DNA of 64,000 nt, taken from Haliotis asinina. Its lineage: Eukaryota > Mollusca > Gastropoda > Lepetellida > Haliotidae. Positions 37,480 to 49,500 of the stretch are shown here, piece after piece. The position numbers and the translations under genes are program-made. The notes below the pieces were generated by a model that had not been told where the DNA came from, made no database searches, and saw nothing but the letters and a program-made list of their open reading frames with translations. The stretch lies in NCBI RefSeq assembly GCF_037392515.1, contig NC_090281.1:48398645-48462644 (forward strand), read 5' to 3'. Numbering within the stretch: position 1 is the first letter of the stretch; each line of letters begins with the position of its first letter.

Positions 37480-38420
37480 TACAGATGGGAGCCTCCCATG
37501 CCTATGTTGCAAGAGCGTTTGGTTGTTCCCGTGTTGTAATCATCAACTTAATACAACGTTATAAGCAGATGGGGCAGGCATCGGACCCACCAGGAACAGA
37601 AAGACAGCACCCATTGAAGACCCGTATGTGCGCACTTCGCACCTTCGAAATCGCTTCCTGAGTGACGTCATCAGCGAAGAATGTCTGTTCAGTCGACGAA
37701 CAGTTGCCAGACGACTCAGAAGCCAAGGAATCAGAGCCTATAGATCATACTGGGCACAGCTGCTGACGGCACCAACATCATCTTCACAGATTGAGATGGG
37801 CACGACGTGTCTGATATTGGCAGCGACGCGACTGGCAGAGGATCATCTTCACTGACGACAGTCGTTTCTGCATGTTCAGGGATCATGGACGGCAACGTGT
37901 TTATCACAGAAGAGGTGAACGAACAGCGACTTTTTGTCTTCAGGAGGTAGTTCCTTATGGTGAAGGTGGTTTGGGGAGGGATCCTGGGACAAGAGAGGAC
38001 GCCAGTGGTTATCATAAACGGGAACTTGACGGCCCAGCGGCACAGTGACCAGATTTTCCGTCAAACTGTACATTCATCTAACAACAACCATGTGGTGTGC
38101 TTTATCAGTATGACAACGCCAGAAGCCATGTTGGCAGAATCGTCCAAACTTCCTGGCAGCCAGCAAAGTCAACGCTTTGCCGTGGCCTGCACGTTCATCA
38201 GACGCGTCACCGATAGAACACCTCTGGGATGTCGTGGATCGGTGTGTTCGGCAGCGACCCCACCCACCAGCCAACCGACAAGAACTCATCCAGGCCCTAA
38301 AGGAACAAATCCCACGTATTCCACGTGACGTCATCAGATAGCAGACGTTTTCAGTGCGTCGGAGCGTTTTGGCATGCATCGAGGTACGGGGAGGTCAAAC
38401 ACGCTACTAATGTCCCATGC
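37480..38420 (+). mobile_element. Tc1-like transposase relic, nearly full span
   Basis: In order: GASHAYVARAFGCSRVVI (HTH), RTSHLRNRFLSDV, RRTVARRLRSQGIRAYR, FTDDSRFCMF, RGERTATF, GRDPGTRED/TPVVIINGNL, YQYDNARSHVGR, and SSDASPIEHLWDVVD near 38220. All catalytic blocks can be traced but in different frames with frameshifts. It sits between the inverted repeats at 35178 and 38940. Confidence 0.7.
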
Positions 38421-38984
38421 TATTGAACTTGAAAGACATTCAGTGTGTTCCAAGTCGTGTGCTGTTTTTGAACATTGACTTTTGCAATCCCATCTTGATA
38501 CGAACTGCTGTGACAGCAATATCACATGCTGTATGACTGACATTTTCGTTGTACATTACCTCCAAATGTTCATCTTGCCATAAAACCGGTCTTTTGTAGT
38601 TTTAATTCTATATCGATTTCATTCTCTTGTTAGGTTTCTTTTGGACGTGAGTTTTATATAAGAGGTAACGAAAACAGTCGAAAGTTCTTGAAATAGCTGT
38701 GATAATAACGAGACTTATTGTCAAAAACTGTGTCTCACAGTAGATACTGCTTGTGTGAGATCATATGGTATCTCATAGGAGATATCGTTTGATAGTAGAT
38801 TTTGTACAATGCTCTGACAATGCTATGACGTCATGAAGTTGAAGATGCCACAATGCTATGACATCACTGCACTGCAAGTCTTATGGCAGTGATGTGTTCC
38901 AAGACATCCATTTTTCACTGAAAACTAATGAAGAGTGACTTTTGATGATAAACAGAACCTCAACCTCAAGTCCACAACTATCAA

Positions 38985-40050
38985 CACTCGTCCAAAACCA
39001 CTCGTGCTACAGATTTTGCCGAGGATATCATCACCTTTCAATAGCCCACGTGCTATAGCTAATGTCCTTGGATATCAATACCCTCCAATACTGCACATGC
39101 TACAGATATTGTCCGTGGATATGAACACCCTTCAATTTCACATGTGCTTCGGATTTTGTTCAAGGATATCAATACCCTTCGATACCAAACGTGCTACAGG
39201 TATTGTCCTGATATCAACACCCACCAACACAACGGGTATTGTCCAAGGACATGAACACCCTTCAATACCATAAGTGCTACACATATTGTTGATGCAGAAA
39301 ACATTTTTCCTTCTATTAATTTATAATTTCATACATTAAAGATAATTGTTGTCAAAAGGTTATACTTTTAATGTTGCAAAGTACAAAGTATTAAAATAGT
39401 TGGGTAATTTTCAATGTAAAATTTAGTTCAGATGAGGTTCAGAAAGTCTAGCTAGGCTATAACTGTTATTAGTTTTCCTAAAAGTATTATGATTGTAAAA
39501 ACAGATTACTTCCCTTGATTGTTAGTGTTGCTCCTCAAAGCACATGGCTTGTCACTGCCTCCATGTTGTACCAAGATGTGGTAGTGGGCATGGGCACAAA
39601 TGTGAGTAGCATTGTTTGTTATTATAAGACATTTCAATGCATAATATGGAGATAATGTTTGAAGGATTTGTTAATTGTACATTTTATTGATATATTTTGT
39701 AATTGTAAAGGTTGAAGTAATTTACTTAGAATTTTCATGAAGTGATGTTAGGAATCATTTACTTAGCAAGTCTTTATTTTTGCTTTGTAGTTTTCTGAAC
39801 CTCACCAAGCCAAAGGAAAGATATAATGACTGAGACTATAGAATAAACTTTTGGTGCGAGTTGAGGATTTTTGTGTCTTGCATCCACACGTATTGTCTTT
39901 GTTTAACAATCCCATACTACATGTGCTGCAGGTATTGACCAATGATATCAACACCCTCCAATACTAAACGTGTTATAGATTGTATCGAAGGATATCAGCG
40001 CCGCCCATTAATCCACATGCAACAGGTATTGTCCTAAGATATGAACACGA
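38985..40050. repeat. Tandem repeat of about 48 bp, interrupted
   Basis: Copies of TGCTACAGGTATTGTCC, AAGGATATCAACACCC and TTCAATACCA at 38985-39285 and again at 39900-40050. The 600 bp between them are unique AT-rich sequence, so an insertion probably split the array. Confidence 0.6.
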
Positions 40051-40489
40051 TGAATGATTATATAAGTCGAAATTAGGATAAGTGCAAAAAATATACCTCT
40101 GTAGCCAAAATGATCTGAAGATTTTATGATCGATCAGTTAATGGTTGGTAAGAAACTGTCATGTAACGTTGTTTTGTATTCACTCTTCACACCGAGGGGT
40201 AGACCAGAGTTACCACCCCTGCACGCAATCGCTGCATCCGAGGTTTCTTTAACGTTAGAACATGCTACTGCGACCGAGACTGCAAGGCGCTACATGTCCT
40301 TAAATGGTTACTAAATGTTACAATAGACGTTATATGATTGGCAGGACGACTGATTCTTCGATTGAAATATGATGTTGTTGGAAACTGTGTGTTACAAATA
40401 AATCTGACTCTCTTCGAACTACCAGCCGACAGAGTGAACTCTTATACGAAACTGCTACACCACACCCAACCCGTGCCAAATGGCGTAAG

Positions 40490-40770
40490 TCTGGCAGGTG
40501 AAGCCAGTGATCCTCAGCACGAGCATCGATGGATGTGATGACATGCGTCAACAAAGCCAAGCGTGCTTGACCACTCGATTCCGCGAGTCGCTTCTTACGA
40601 CAAGCGTGGACTAATGACGATCGATACTAACCCGAGTGTTCACGGGATCCGTGGACATACTGTTTTTTCCTAACAGTTGGTCGGTCGCTCATCACGCCGA
40701 AGATCCAGGTTCGATTTCCCACATGGGTACAATGCGTGAAGCCCAGAAAGAATTTCGGCTCACACACACG
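40490..40770. mobile_element. SINE fragments, two
   Basis: 40490-40650 holds a decayed long-family body in reverse (ACGACAAGCGTGG, ACCCGAGTGTTCACGGG). 40675-40760 (+) holds a short-family head (CATCACGCCGAAGATCCAGG, CACATGGGTACAATG). Confidence 0.4.
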
Positions 40771-40838
40771 GTTGTTTGTGTTTTGCTTTTTAGGTTTGTT
40801 TGGGATTTTTTGCGTGCATGCGTGCTGTTTTTTTGCTG

Positions 40839-40864
40839 TTTTTTTTTTTTTTTTTTTTTTTTTT
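40839..40864. repeat. Poly-T run
   Basis: About 25 consecutive T after TTGCTG; no tail of a recognised LINE is attached. Confidence 0.8.
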
Positions 40865-41303
40865 GGTCACATGCAATTCATAACATATACTCTAAAGAAA
40901 AGCTAAAGCTAAACTGTGTCAAAAGCTGAAAGTTTATTTCTTATTTGAATGTGTTAAATTCTCGACAATTTCTTAACTTAAGCTTAAGAATATGCAAAAC
41001 ATTACTATTTATTTATCTTGTTGAATATCCGGTTGGTTAGTCTATGTATCAGATTAATTAAACCGCAGTCACTCAAACATGGTGCGCTACTTCATTACAA
41101 CCAGAATAAACTTCAAAACCACTAACTCTGTAGGCAGATTGATCTGTGGAAATATTGGGAACATCCTGTACAATAGTTCTTCAGAATTTAAATTATAGTT
41201 TGGTTAGAGCTGTCCAGGACTGTTCGTTGGGGTAGTTCAGGATGGTGGACAATAAATTGAAGACGAAAGTCATTGGTAGATTTGAAGACAGCAGCAGTCA
41301 TTT

Positions 41304-41597
41304 TTATTGTGGTTGAGGAAAAATGGTCAAAATGATACATAAAGTGGTAACCACGAGACAGAACGCACATCGGGACCGAGTGGCCGATGTTCCCGATGTG
41401 GAGACCAGTACTGTCACTTTCACACGCAGGCAGTAGTCGGACGGAGATTCTTCATCGTGGACGTAGTCGTTAGTGAGGTGACGGCCTTGGCTCACCACTA
41501 GCCGCACACTCCGTCCGTTTCTGTAGATGATCTGGGCCCATCTATTCGACTGGTCTCCCTGACTGGACTCCCCGACCACGGGCAAACTGTTGCGCAA
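41304..41597 (-). CDS. Unrecognised coding-like ORF cut by a foldback element
   Basis: The frame from about 41576 down to 41304 reads SSQGDQSNRWAQIIYRNG, RSVRLVVSQGRHLTNDYV and ESPSDYCLRVKVTVLV, which looks protein-like. Its upstream end is the insertion point of the foldback at 41577; bases beyond the other end (from 42972) seem to continue in the same frame. The family is not recognised; it could be part of another repeat. Confidence 0.2.
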   Translation of the reverse strand: MRNSLPVVGESSQGDQSNRWAQIIYRNGRSVRLVVSQGRHLTNDYVHDEESPSDYCLRVKVTVLVSTSGTSATRSRCAFCLVVTTLCIILTIFPQPQ

Positions 41598-42971
41598 ATG
41601 AGTTGCGCAGCACAGAGAAAATGACCAGTCTCCTTATATGCGCGCGAAGCGAGCAAAGGTTGGCAATGTACTTTCCTCGTTTCGGTTCGAAAAATATATT
41701 TCATGTCAAAATAAAATATCGCCACCATCAAAAGTATACACACATTTCTTCACTTGGTTGTACTCTCACATTTCCAACCCCGTGTTGAACAATTACTCTC
41801 GTGAAACATCTTTTATTCAACATTTTAAGCGGAACTCGTGGTATATCAGACCGTTCTTCGCCTCCATTCCCCTTTCCAGCTTCCGGTTCAACGGAGTGAA
41901 GGAACAGGTGGGTATTATTCCAAATGGAATACTTGCAGTTGCCTCGTCTGCTTCATTCGCCCATTACGCCATTCTCTTCCCACAGAGGTTACTCCTGTCA
42001 TATCTTCCTACGTAACCTCTGTTCTAACACCGCCATATTTCCCGGTCGTCTAGAAATCCCCTTGCGGCAAAAAATCGCAACAGGAATTATCTCCCTTGTT
42101 ACTATCCAATCAGAACACGCGTTAAGCAGACTTTGCTCCAATATGGCGGCCCCCATGGAGTTGGTTCATCAACGTGTAAAGAAAAGATTTATTTAGGTAC
42201 TTCATGTTTAACTGAAATCAGATACTGGCAATAGAGAGTGCAGGGATCATTCTCCAGGATGTGTATGTAGGGACAAAAACTGGTAGAGGCAAGTTTTCCC
42301 GATGCATTCGGAAATTACCGAGATCTTGCGAATGATCACTCTTGAAACAACGTCGGTGACTGCACAACTAAATCTGAATACCTCCAATCGCGAGTCTTGA
42401 ACACTCGCACCATGAAAGGGCCGTATTAGAGCAGAGGCTACGTAGGACAGGAGTAACCTCTGTGGGAAGAGAATGCCATTCCGCCAGATGTGTTTTGATG
42501 TAGAATAAATGTTACGAAAATTCTAACAATAAGCGACGACAGATCAGACAAATAAATTCCAACCGTTTCTTGATAAAATTAGGCAATATGGTATTTCGAT
42601 TTAATTTCTTCTTATTCTTGCTCCATCACTCCGTTCAACCGGAAGCTGACAGGGGTAATGGAGGCGGAGAACGATCTGAATACTACGAGTGGCGTTTAAA
42701 ATGTTGAATAAAACATGTTTCACGTGAGTAATTATTAAACATGGAGCAGGACATTTGAGAGCACAACCAAATGAGAAAATATTGGTGTACCTTTGATGGT
42801 GGCGATATTTTATTTTCACATGCAAAATGTTTTTCGATCCGAAGCGAGGAAAGTGCGTTGCCAACCTTTGCCAACCTTTGCCAACCTTTGCCAACCTTTG
42901 CCAACCTCGCATATGAGACTGATCATATTCTGTATGCTGTGCAACCTCATTTGCGCTACAGTTTGCCTGTA
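41577..42971. mobile_element. Foldback element, copy 1 (long inverted arms)
   Basis: The left end (CACGGGCAAACTGT...) and right end (...ACAGTTTGCCTGTA) are inverted copies, and the arms run inward for about 450-550 bp (41577-about 42045 and about 42424-42971) with an internal loop near 380 bp. Imperfect 7-bp direct repeats CCCCGAC (41570-41576) and CCCTGAC (42972-42978) flank it. The right arm carries extra copies of an 11-bp unit. No transposase was seen, so the element is non-autonomous. Confidence 0.6.
42852..42906. repeat. 11-bp tandem repeat inside foldback copy 1
   Basis: Five copies of TGCCAACCTT(T), an expansion of a motif that occurs once in the other arms. Confidence 0.8.
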
Positions 42972-43432
42972 CCCTGACTGACCACATGAATCAGGTTTTG
43001 TATATAAAGCCATTACTCACGTCACTGACCTATACGTTATACACATCCGTTAGATCCGTCGACGTAGGGAGGTATTAATTGACATTTACTGATAGCCTTG
43101 AGAATTAAGGGTCCTATCCCGAGAGCTGAATACATTAAACAGAGGCTAGAATTCCGATGCACCTTGCAAACGTATCGAAACAAATAGATTGTTTAAATAT
43201 ATGACGTTGAAAGAGACTAATGAAATGGTTAGCTCTACGACAGACATATTAAATCATCTGCGTATTTTTCTCTTGCATTCTTATGACAAAGACATCATTG
43301 ATGATGCAGAAAGTTTTATTATCAAGAACACTGTCTATAAACAGCATTTAAAGATTAACATTCATCGTTACATACCAAAATCAACATGGCTGTATTGTAA
43401 CCAGTGAGTAATTGCGTTTCATCCTACTAATA

Positions 43433-43932
43433 TACTCTTTAAAAAAAGTAGGGGGACTGTATTTTCAATGTATGATTATCGAAATTGAGAGACATATGGC
43501 ATTGAATCAATGCTGATACAATAATAATGGATGTTTTGAGAATGCATCCCCACATGGATTTCATTCAAAGCAACGCCACTCGTTCAGTTATCCCCCATGT
43601 TGGTGACTGGAGTATGAAAATTTCAGGTTTCAAAGTTTCAGTCAGTGGTGTGTTATTTGACTCTGAAAACCCTGACCATGCGCAGCTGCAAGTAACCTAT
43701 CGGAAAAAAATGATCTACAATGATTTATCCACCTGCCTGGAAAACGTCAAGATTCGTAATGACACCCCATGCACGTGTAGGAGGCTCCCACGTTGAGCAC
43801 ATGCTTCACATGCATTGTGTTGCTCGTGAAATGATGCTGATTGCACGAGATGAATCTCATTGTAACGTTCCTCAATAGGTTTTCCTCTACCAGACTTGAA
43901 AGTTCAGGTTCTCCTACATTTTTGGGAGAGTA
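43433..43932. mobile_element. MITE with TA duplication downstream of gene B
   Basis: Left TACTCTTTAAAAAAAGTAGG and right CTCCTACATTTTTGGGAGAG(TA) form inverted termini of about 26 bp with TA flanks (43431-43432, 43933-43934). 500 bp, non-coding, ending only about 100 bp beyond the gene B stop codon. Confidence 0.55.
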
Positions 43933-44029
43933 TATTTATATAAAAACATAGCTCTGCATGTAAAAATTCCAAACTATCAATATTGCAAGAATCGATACTG
44001 GCCAACGTGGCTGGGCGTTCAACTGTCAC

Positions 44030-44256
44030 CTATATCGGAATATCACATATGAAGTATAATGACCTATAGGAACAGGATACGTCATTCAGCTTATAGCCCA
44101 TCTCTCTCCTGAGGTCGGCGCAATCCTCATATATGCTGCTAGGCTCTCCATGTGCCCATACGGCTGAGTTTACGAGCGTACCATCGTTCCATTCATTCCA
44201 CTCCCACCACATGGAGGTCTGAGTTGCTCCAACAAGGTATGGGCGTGTCTCGCCAA
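44030..44256 (-). CDS. Gene B exon 7: second half of C-type lectin-like domain 2 and stop
   Basis: Acceptor CTGCAG upstream of 44256; stop TAG at 44032-44030. Codes YLVGATQ, a Trp-rich strand (MWWEWNEWND), HGEPSS, a Cys, YKLNDVSC and YFICDIPI. EPS and LND occupy the calcium-ligand motif positions, as in gene A. Confidence 0.8.
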
Positions 44257-46525
44257 CTGCAGCAGAGAAAAGGTCAGGAGTATTTATTTTATAGCTCCTC
44301 ATCCACATCACATAGGGACATGCTATACGCACACAAGTCAGAGTTCATTATTACCCCGGATATTCCAGTCTGCCAGTCTCACATGACTTATCCCACCGGG
44401 TACCCAGTTTGTGCAAGGTGAACAAAATCAGTTTGGAAGAATTTCACTTAGGTCAGACCACATGTATCACATGTGCCTCGTTGTGGGGCTGGACTGAAGT
44501 GCTAGAAATTCTCAGGGGTCAAACTGCCAAACACTGTCTCCCATCCAGTCACTATCCAAGCCCAACGTTGCTAAACTTCAACTCATTTGTGACCTGATCT
44601 CAATGTTTAATGCACTCAGCAATATTCCAGCTGTATTGCAGCAGTCTGTAAATAATAGAGTCTGGAGCAGATAATCCAGTGATTATTATCATTACCATCG
44701 ATCTACGCGAGCTTGAAAACCCCATCCTCTTAGTCGCCTCGTACGACAAGTATGGGTTGCTGACAATTCTAACCCGCGTCTTTGTGCCTTTTACAGCAAT
44801 ATCCCTGCAATATTACGTCGATGAACGCCAGAAATGGGGGTAATAATTTACCCCCACCCCCACCCCCACCCCCACCCCCACCCCCGCCCCCTCAATGTAT
44901 AGAAGGTATAAGCCAGTTTTACAGATGTGTCGTCGGAAAATGAGAAATACGCCATTGGCAAATCATGTAAGACTTAGCAGATGGATGGAAGGATGGATAG
45001 ATAGATGGATGGATGGATTCTTACGTTCTATCAGATGTTCCTTCACATGGTTGAACTTCTCCATGGTATTGAGAACGGCTAGTCGACCTCTCCCGTACCC
45101 ATCAGATGAGCACTTGTCTTGAGCTTGATATGCATTCGCTTTAAGGTGAACGATTTTGAAACAAAGCTTGGACTCCCTGTGAAACACATAGTCGCTGTCA
45201 CACTGCCATGCTGGAAACAGGAACATGGTGACAGTTTCTGCTGATCAACACCAACTCGTAAGTGATTGAGTTTAGTTTTACGCCGCACTCAGCAATATTC
45301 CAGCTATACGGCGACACTCTGTGCAATCAAGTCTTGACCAAACAATCCAGTGATGATAAAGCATGCTACGATGGTCCGGGATACGATAACATGCATCAGT
45401 CGAGTCAGCGAGACTAACCACCCGATCCACTTAGTCGCCTCTTAGGACAAGCATGAGTTGCTGAAGACCAATTCTAACCCGCATCTTCAGGGGTTATTGT
45501 TCAGTGGATGTTGATGCTAACGTTTTCAGTCAATCAGAAGATGTTTTATAGTATGTCGGGTAGATAAACTAACGAGTTCAGCCAAGGAGAAGGTGTTTAT
45601 GATATATCGGGTAGATAAACTAACGTTTCAGCCAATCAGAACGTTTTTCATGGTATGTCGTGTATATAAAGTAACGTTTTCAGCCAATCAGGAGGTTTTT
45701 CATATCATGTCGGATGAATAAATTTTCTGTCAATCAGAAGGTGTTTCATGGTCTATCGGATAGATAAACTAATGTTTTCAGCCGGTGAGGTGTTTTATGG
45801 TATGTCGGATAGGTAACATTTCCAGCCAATCAGAAGGCGTTCGGGTTCCAGCGCGGGAATATTCCACATTTAGTCATAGTTGAAAAGTTATTAAAAACAT
45901 CAAAAAACACACTCACGTCTGTCGGGTTCCAATACAGGAATGTCACAGATGTAGTCAAATTTGTAACTGCATTTGCTGTCCATGAGTTCCAGGTTTTTCC
46001 TTCGGGTGATTGCGTTGCATTGCTCATAATTTCCGCTGGGTTCCCCCGAGGCCCACAGTTTATAGTCGACCTTATGCGAGTCACTCCAGTAGTTATAGTC
46101 GTAGAAGTGGAACTTGTTCACCCAACCGTAGTAGTAGTAATATACGTAGTAATAGAAGGAGTGATAGTCCCAATTTCCCGACTGTTCTGATCCTACCCAG
46201 AAATATGTCCCATCCTTGCGTTCTGGAATACATTAATTTACATAAATATTAACTATGATGTCTGCAGACATGTTACAATCGTCTACGACCAAATGCCCTG
46301 TTATTCTGAAACTCTATCTCAGTGAGTGAGTGAGTTTTACGCCGCACTCAGCAATATTCCAGCCATATGGTGGAGGCCTGTAAATTATCGAGTCTTGACC
46401 AGACACGCCAGTGATCACTAGCATGAACATAGACCAAGTCAGCGAGCCTGCCCACCCGATCCTGTTTGGACAAGAATGGGTTACTGATGACCAATCTTAA
46501 CGCGTACAATAAACAATAAACGCAA

Positions 46526-46565
<40 letters not shown>

Positions 46566-49500
46566 TCTCTCTCTCTCACTCTCTCACTCTCTCTCTCTCT
46601 CTCTCTGTATTTTTTTTTGTTATACTTACTGTCCCGCAGAAAATGTTGAACTGCTTTAAACTTTTTGGTAGTTGATAGAGAGGCAAGTCCCCCAGCCCCT
46701 CCAGTTAAGTAATTACACATGTACTGTGCGTTGTCAAAGCTCAGGGCGTAGCCGGTGTAGACTTGGAAGCACAGATTGGCATCGAGGTCATAGATGTAGT
46801 CGTTCATGCAGTCTCGGGCTGAAAAATGGAATACACATTTCAGATCAACGCAAAAGATAATTTCTTATTTCAGTTAACGAGTTCCTTTTATCAACGTGTG
46901 CGTGCGCGAAAACGTGCGTGCGTGTCTACGTTGTCTGTAGATTGCTTCTTCTTTCATCTATAAGTGTGTACCAAATGTGTGACAGCGACCTTCAAAAACA
47001 ATCCCATGAAAGTGAGTGAATTTGTTTTTACGCCGCCGATTTCAAAAGTTGTCTCGTCATATCCGTGCGTGAGGTGAGGCTTAAACCCGAGTGAATGACT
47101 TTAGATTTACGTCTCACTTGGTAGTATTCCGGCTACAATCCAATGATCAACAGCATGAACATTGATCTACGCGAAAGCCTGTCCACCGGATATCGTCAAT
47201 CGCCTCCTACGAATTGCTGTCCCTGAAACTAATCCGCCGGTAACACCGAGGATGGATCATAACTCCCAGTGGTTGATATAAAGAATGACTGATATTGCTG
47301 AGGAATTACAGATCACGTCATTACCATTACATCAAGTAACGATATCAGAAAATCCAATACTTTTGTCAGTGGGGTACACAAAGTACGTACTCTACGACAA
47401 GGTATCAGATTTTTGTTGTAGAGGAGGTGGCTGAGTGGGCTATATTACCGACATTAGGAGTCTCGCTGAGTGTTTTGGTAAAAGAGACAGGTAATCAACA
47501 GGCGTGTGTTGTGAAGATAGGGTCATCTCAAAAGCCGTTATCTGGTTACCACTTAAGATGTTCAATGGGAGTCAGTGTTGCCACTTTCAGAAGACGCTGT
47601 TGTCTGGATTGGTGTAGCTGTCGTCAGAGTCTACCCTGATGACGACTGGCTTGATGGTGGCATGGTCCAGTCCAATTTGTTCCCAATAATGTCTTTCTGT
47701 TTCATTCTCAGCTTTCCCAACGCACTTTTGCCATGTTCCCTGCGTGATGGTGTCTATTGACTGTTGAACAATCGTCTGTACATCCCGAAGTTTGAATGTT
47801 ACATTTTGCCTGCCAACATCCAATTTCATGATACGCCAAATGAGTTCTATTGGGTTCAAATCGCAATGATAGGGTGGCAATCGCAAAACTGAATGACCAT
47901 GGTCTGTAAGGTACTCATCAACCTTAAAGACAGGTGTGGTTTTATTTGACTTTATGATGTCAGAACAGGATTGGTTGCTTTTGCTGGATACGATATTGCT
48001 TTGTTTTGCAACCATTCTATCACGTCCCCGCTTCTTACTGTTAGATGTTGGGGCCTTTGCATTAGGTACTTGAACGTCATGATATGGAGCGTTATCCATG
48101 ACAATCAAACTTTTGGGGGGCAGTGCTGGTACCAATTGCTATTGTACCCATTCTAAGAAAACCATCCCGTTCATTTCGGTATGATAGTCTCGGTTACTTT
48201 AGATTTTGCCTTGAAGACTAGGGAGCAGCCAGGTAGGAATCACCGACTCTTGCAACCAGCATGGAGCACAATCAGTCGTTCTCCCTTGCCAAGTGGTAAT
48301 TTTCTGGCACGGGATTCTGAAGAGGAGCTAGCGAACTATTGTGTCCCTCCTGTGGCATGGGAAACACATCATCAGGGTGATGCAATTCATGGAATCAAAC
48401 GGACTGTATGTAATGTCATCAAAATGACACATGTTATACACATATTATATGCAGTCTTCGTGAAAAGATAATAACAATAAAAATGTGTTTGTAATTTGTC
48501 CCAATGATGCACGTGATAGGCACGACAGCTATGTTAAATGGAAGATTAATGAGACACGTGTCCGTGTAACATGTTACAGGGTAGCATTCATCATGCTACA
48601 GTAAGAGACGTTGTAACAGGTGTTAATTTAGAACAAGAAATTCTACATATTTTGTTTCTGTGCTATTAATAACTGGGTTCCCTCGAGTATTTTTTATCAC
48701 GAATAATTGTGAGACGTCTCTTCATTCACATTACATATACCTCTATATTTTGTACTTACGCCTTAAATCATTCATCTCAGTAGTTTCGATTAGGGGCGTT
48801 GTTGTAGTTGTAGTAGTTGTACTTGTAGTTGTAGTTGATGTACTTGTAGTTGGCGTGGTCGTTGTAGTCGGAGCGAGGGTTGTAGTTGTAGAGGTGGTTG
48901 TAGTTGTGGTCGTAGCGGAAGTTGTAGTTGTTGTAGTGATGCTTGTAGTTGTTGGAGTGATGGTTGTACTCAGTCCGGGAGTTGTAGTAGCAGTGGTTGT
49001 TGTAGTCGGAGCAGAAGTTGTAGTTATAGCCGGAGTGGGGGTTGCAGCTGTGGTGGTTGTGGTCGGAGCGGGTGTTGCTGTAGTGGTTGTAATCGGAGCA
49101 GGAGTTGTAGTTGTAGTCGGAGCGGGTGTTGTAGTTGTGGTGGTTGAGGTCGGACCGGGTGTTGTTGTAGAGGTGGTTATAGTTGGGCCGGTGGTTGTCG
49201 TGGTGGTTGTGGTTGGAGCGGGAGTTGAGGTTGTACTGGTGGTTGTAGTCGGACCGGGAGTTGACGTAGTGCTTGTGGTTGTAGTCGGACCGGGAGTTGA
49301 CGTTGTGCTGGTAGTTGTGGTCTGACCAGAAGTTGACGTTGTACTGGTGGTTGTAGTCGGACCGGGAGTTGACGTTGTACTGGTGGTTGTAGTCGGACCG
49401 GAAGTTGACGTTGTACTGGTGGTTGTGGTCTGACCAGAAGTTGACGTTGTACTGGTGGTTGTAGTCGGACCGGAAGTTGACGTTGTACTGGTAGTTGTAG

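Larger units (their letters stand above)
35178..38940. repeat. Inverted repeat pair flanking 3.3 kb
   Basis: 35178-35390 and 38714-38940 are inverted copies of about 200 bp: CATTAGTTTTCAATGAAAAA, CATGACGTCATAGCATTGTC and GATCTCACACAAGC recur in reverse in the right arm. A Tc1 relic and the 60-bp array lie between. Either two copies of a MITE in opposite orientation or ends of one larger element. Confidence 0.5.

Noticed and set aside
43189-43407. 72-codon open frame between foldback copy 1 and the MITE
   Set aside because: AT-rich, no recognisable motif, no splice support; cannot be told from chance.
43527-43796. 89-codon open frame inside the MITE
   Set aside because: The element is bounded by inverted termini and TA; the frame has no similarity I recognise to a transposase.
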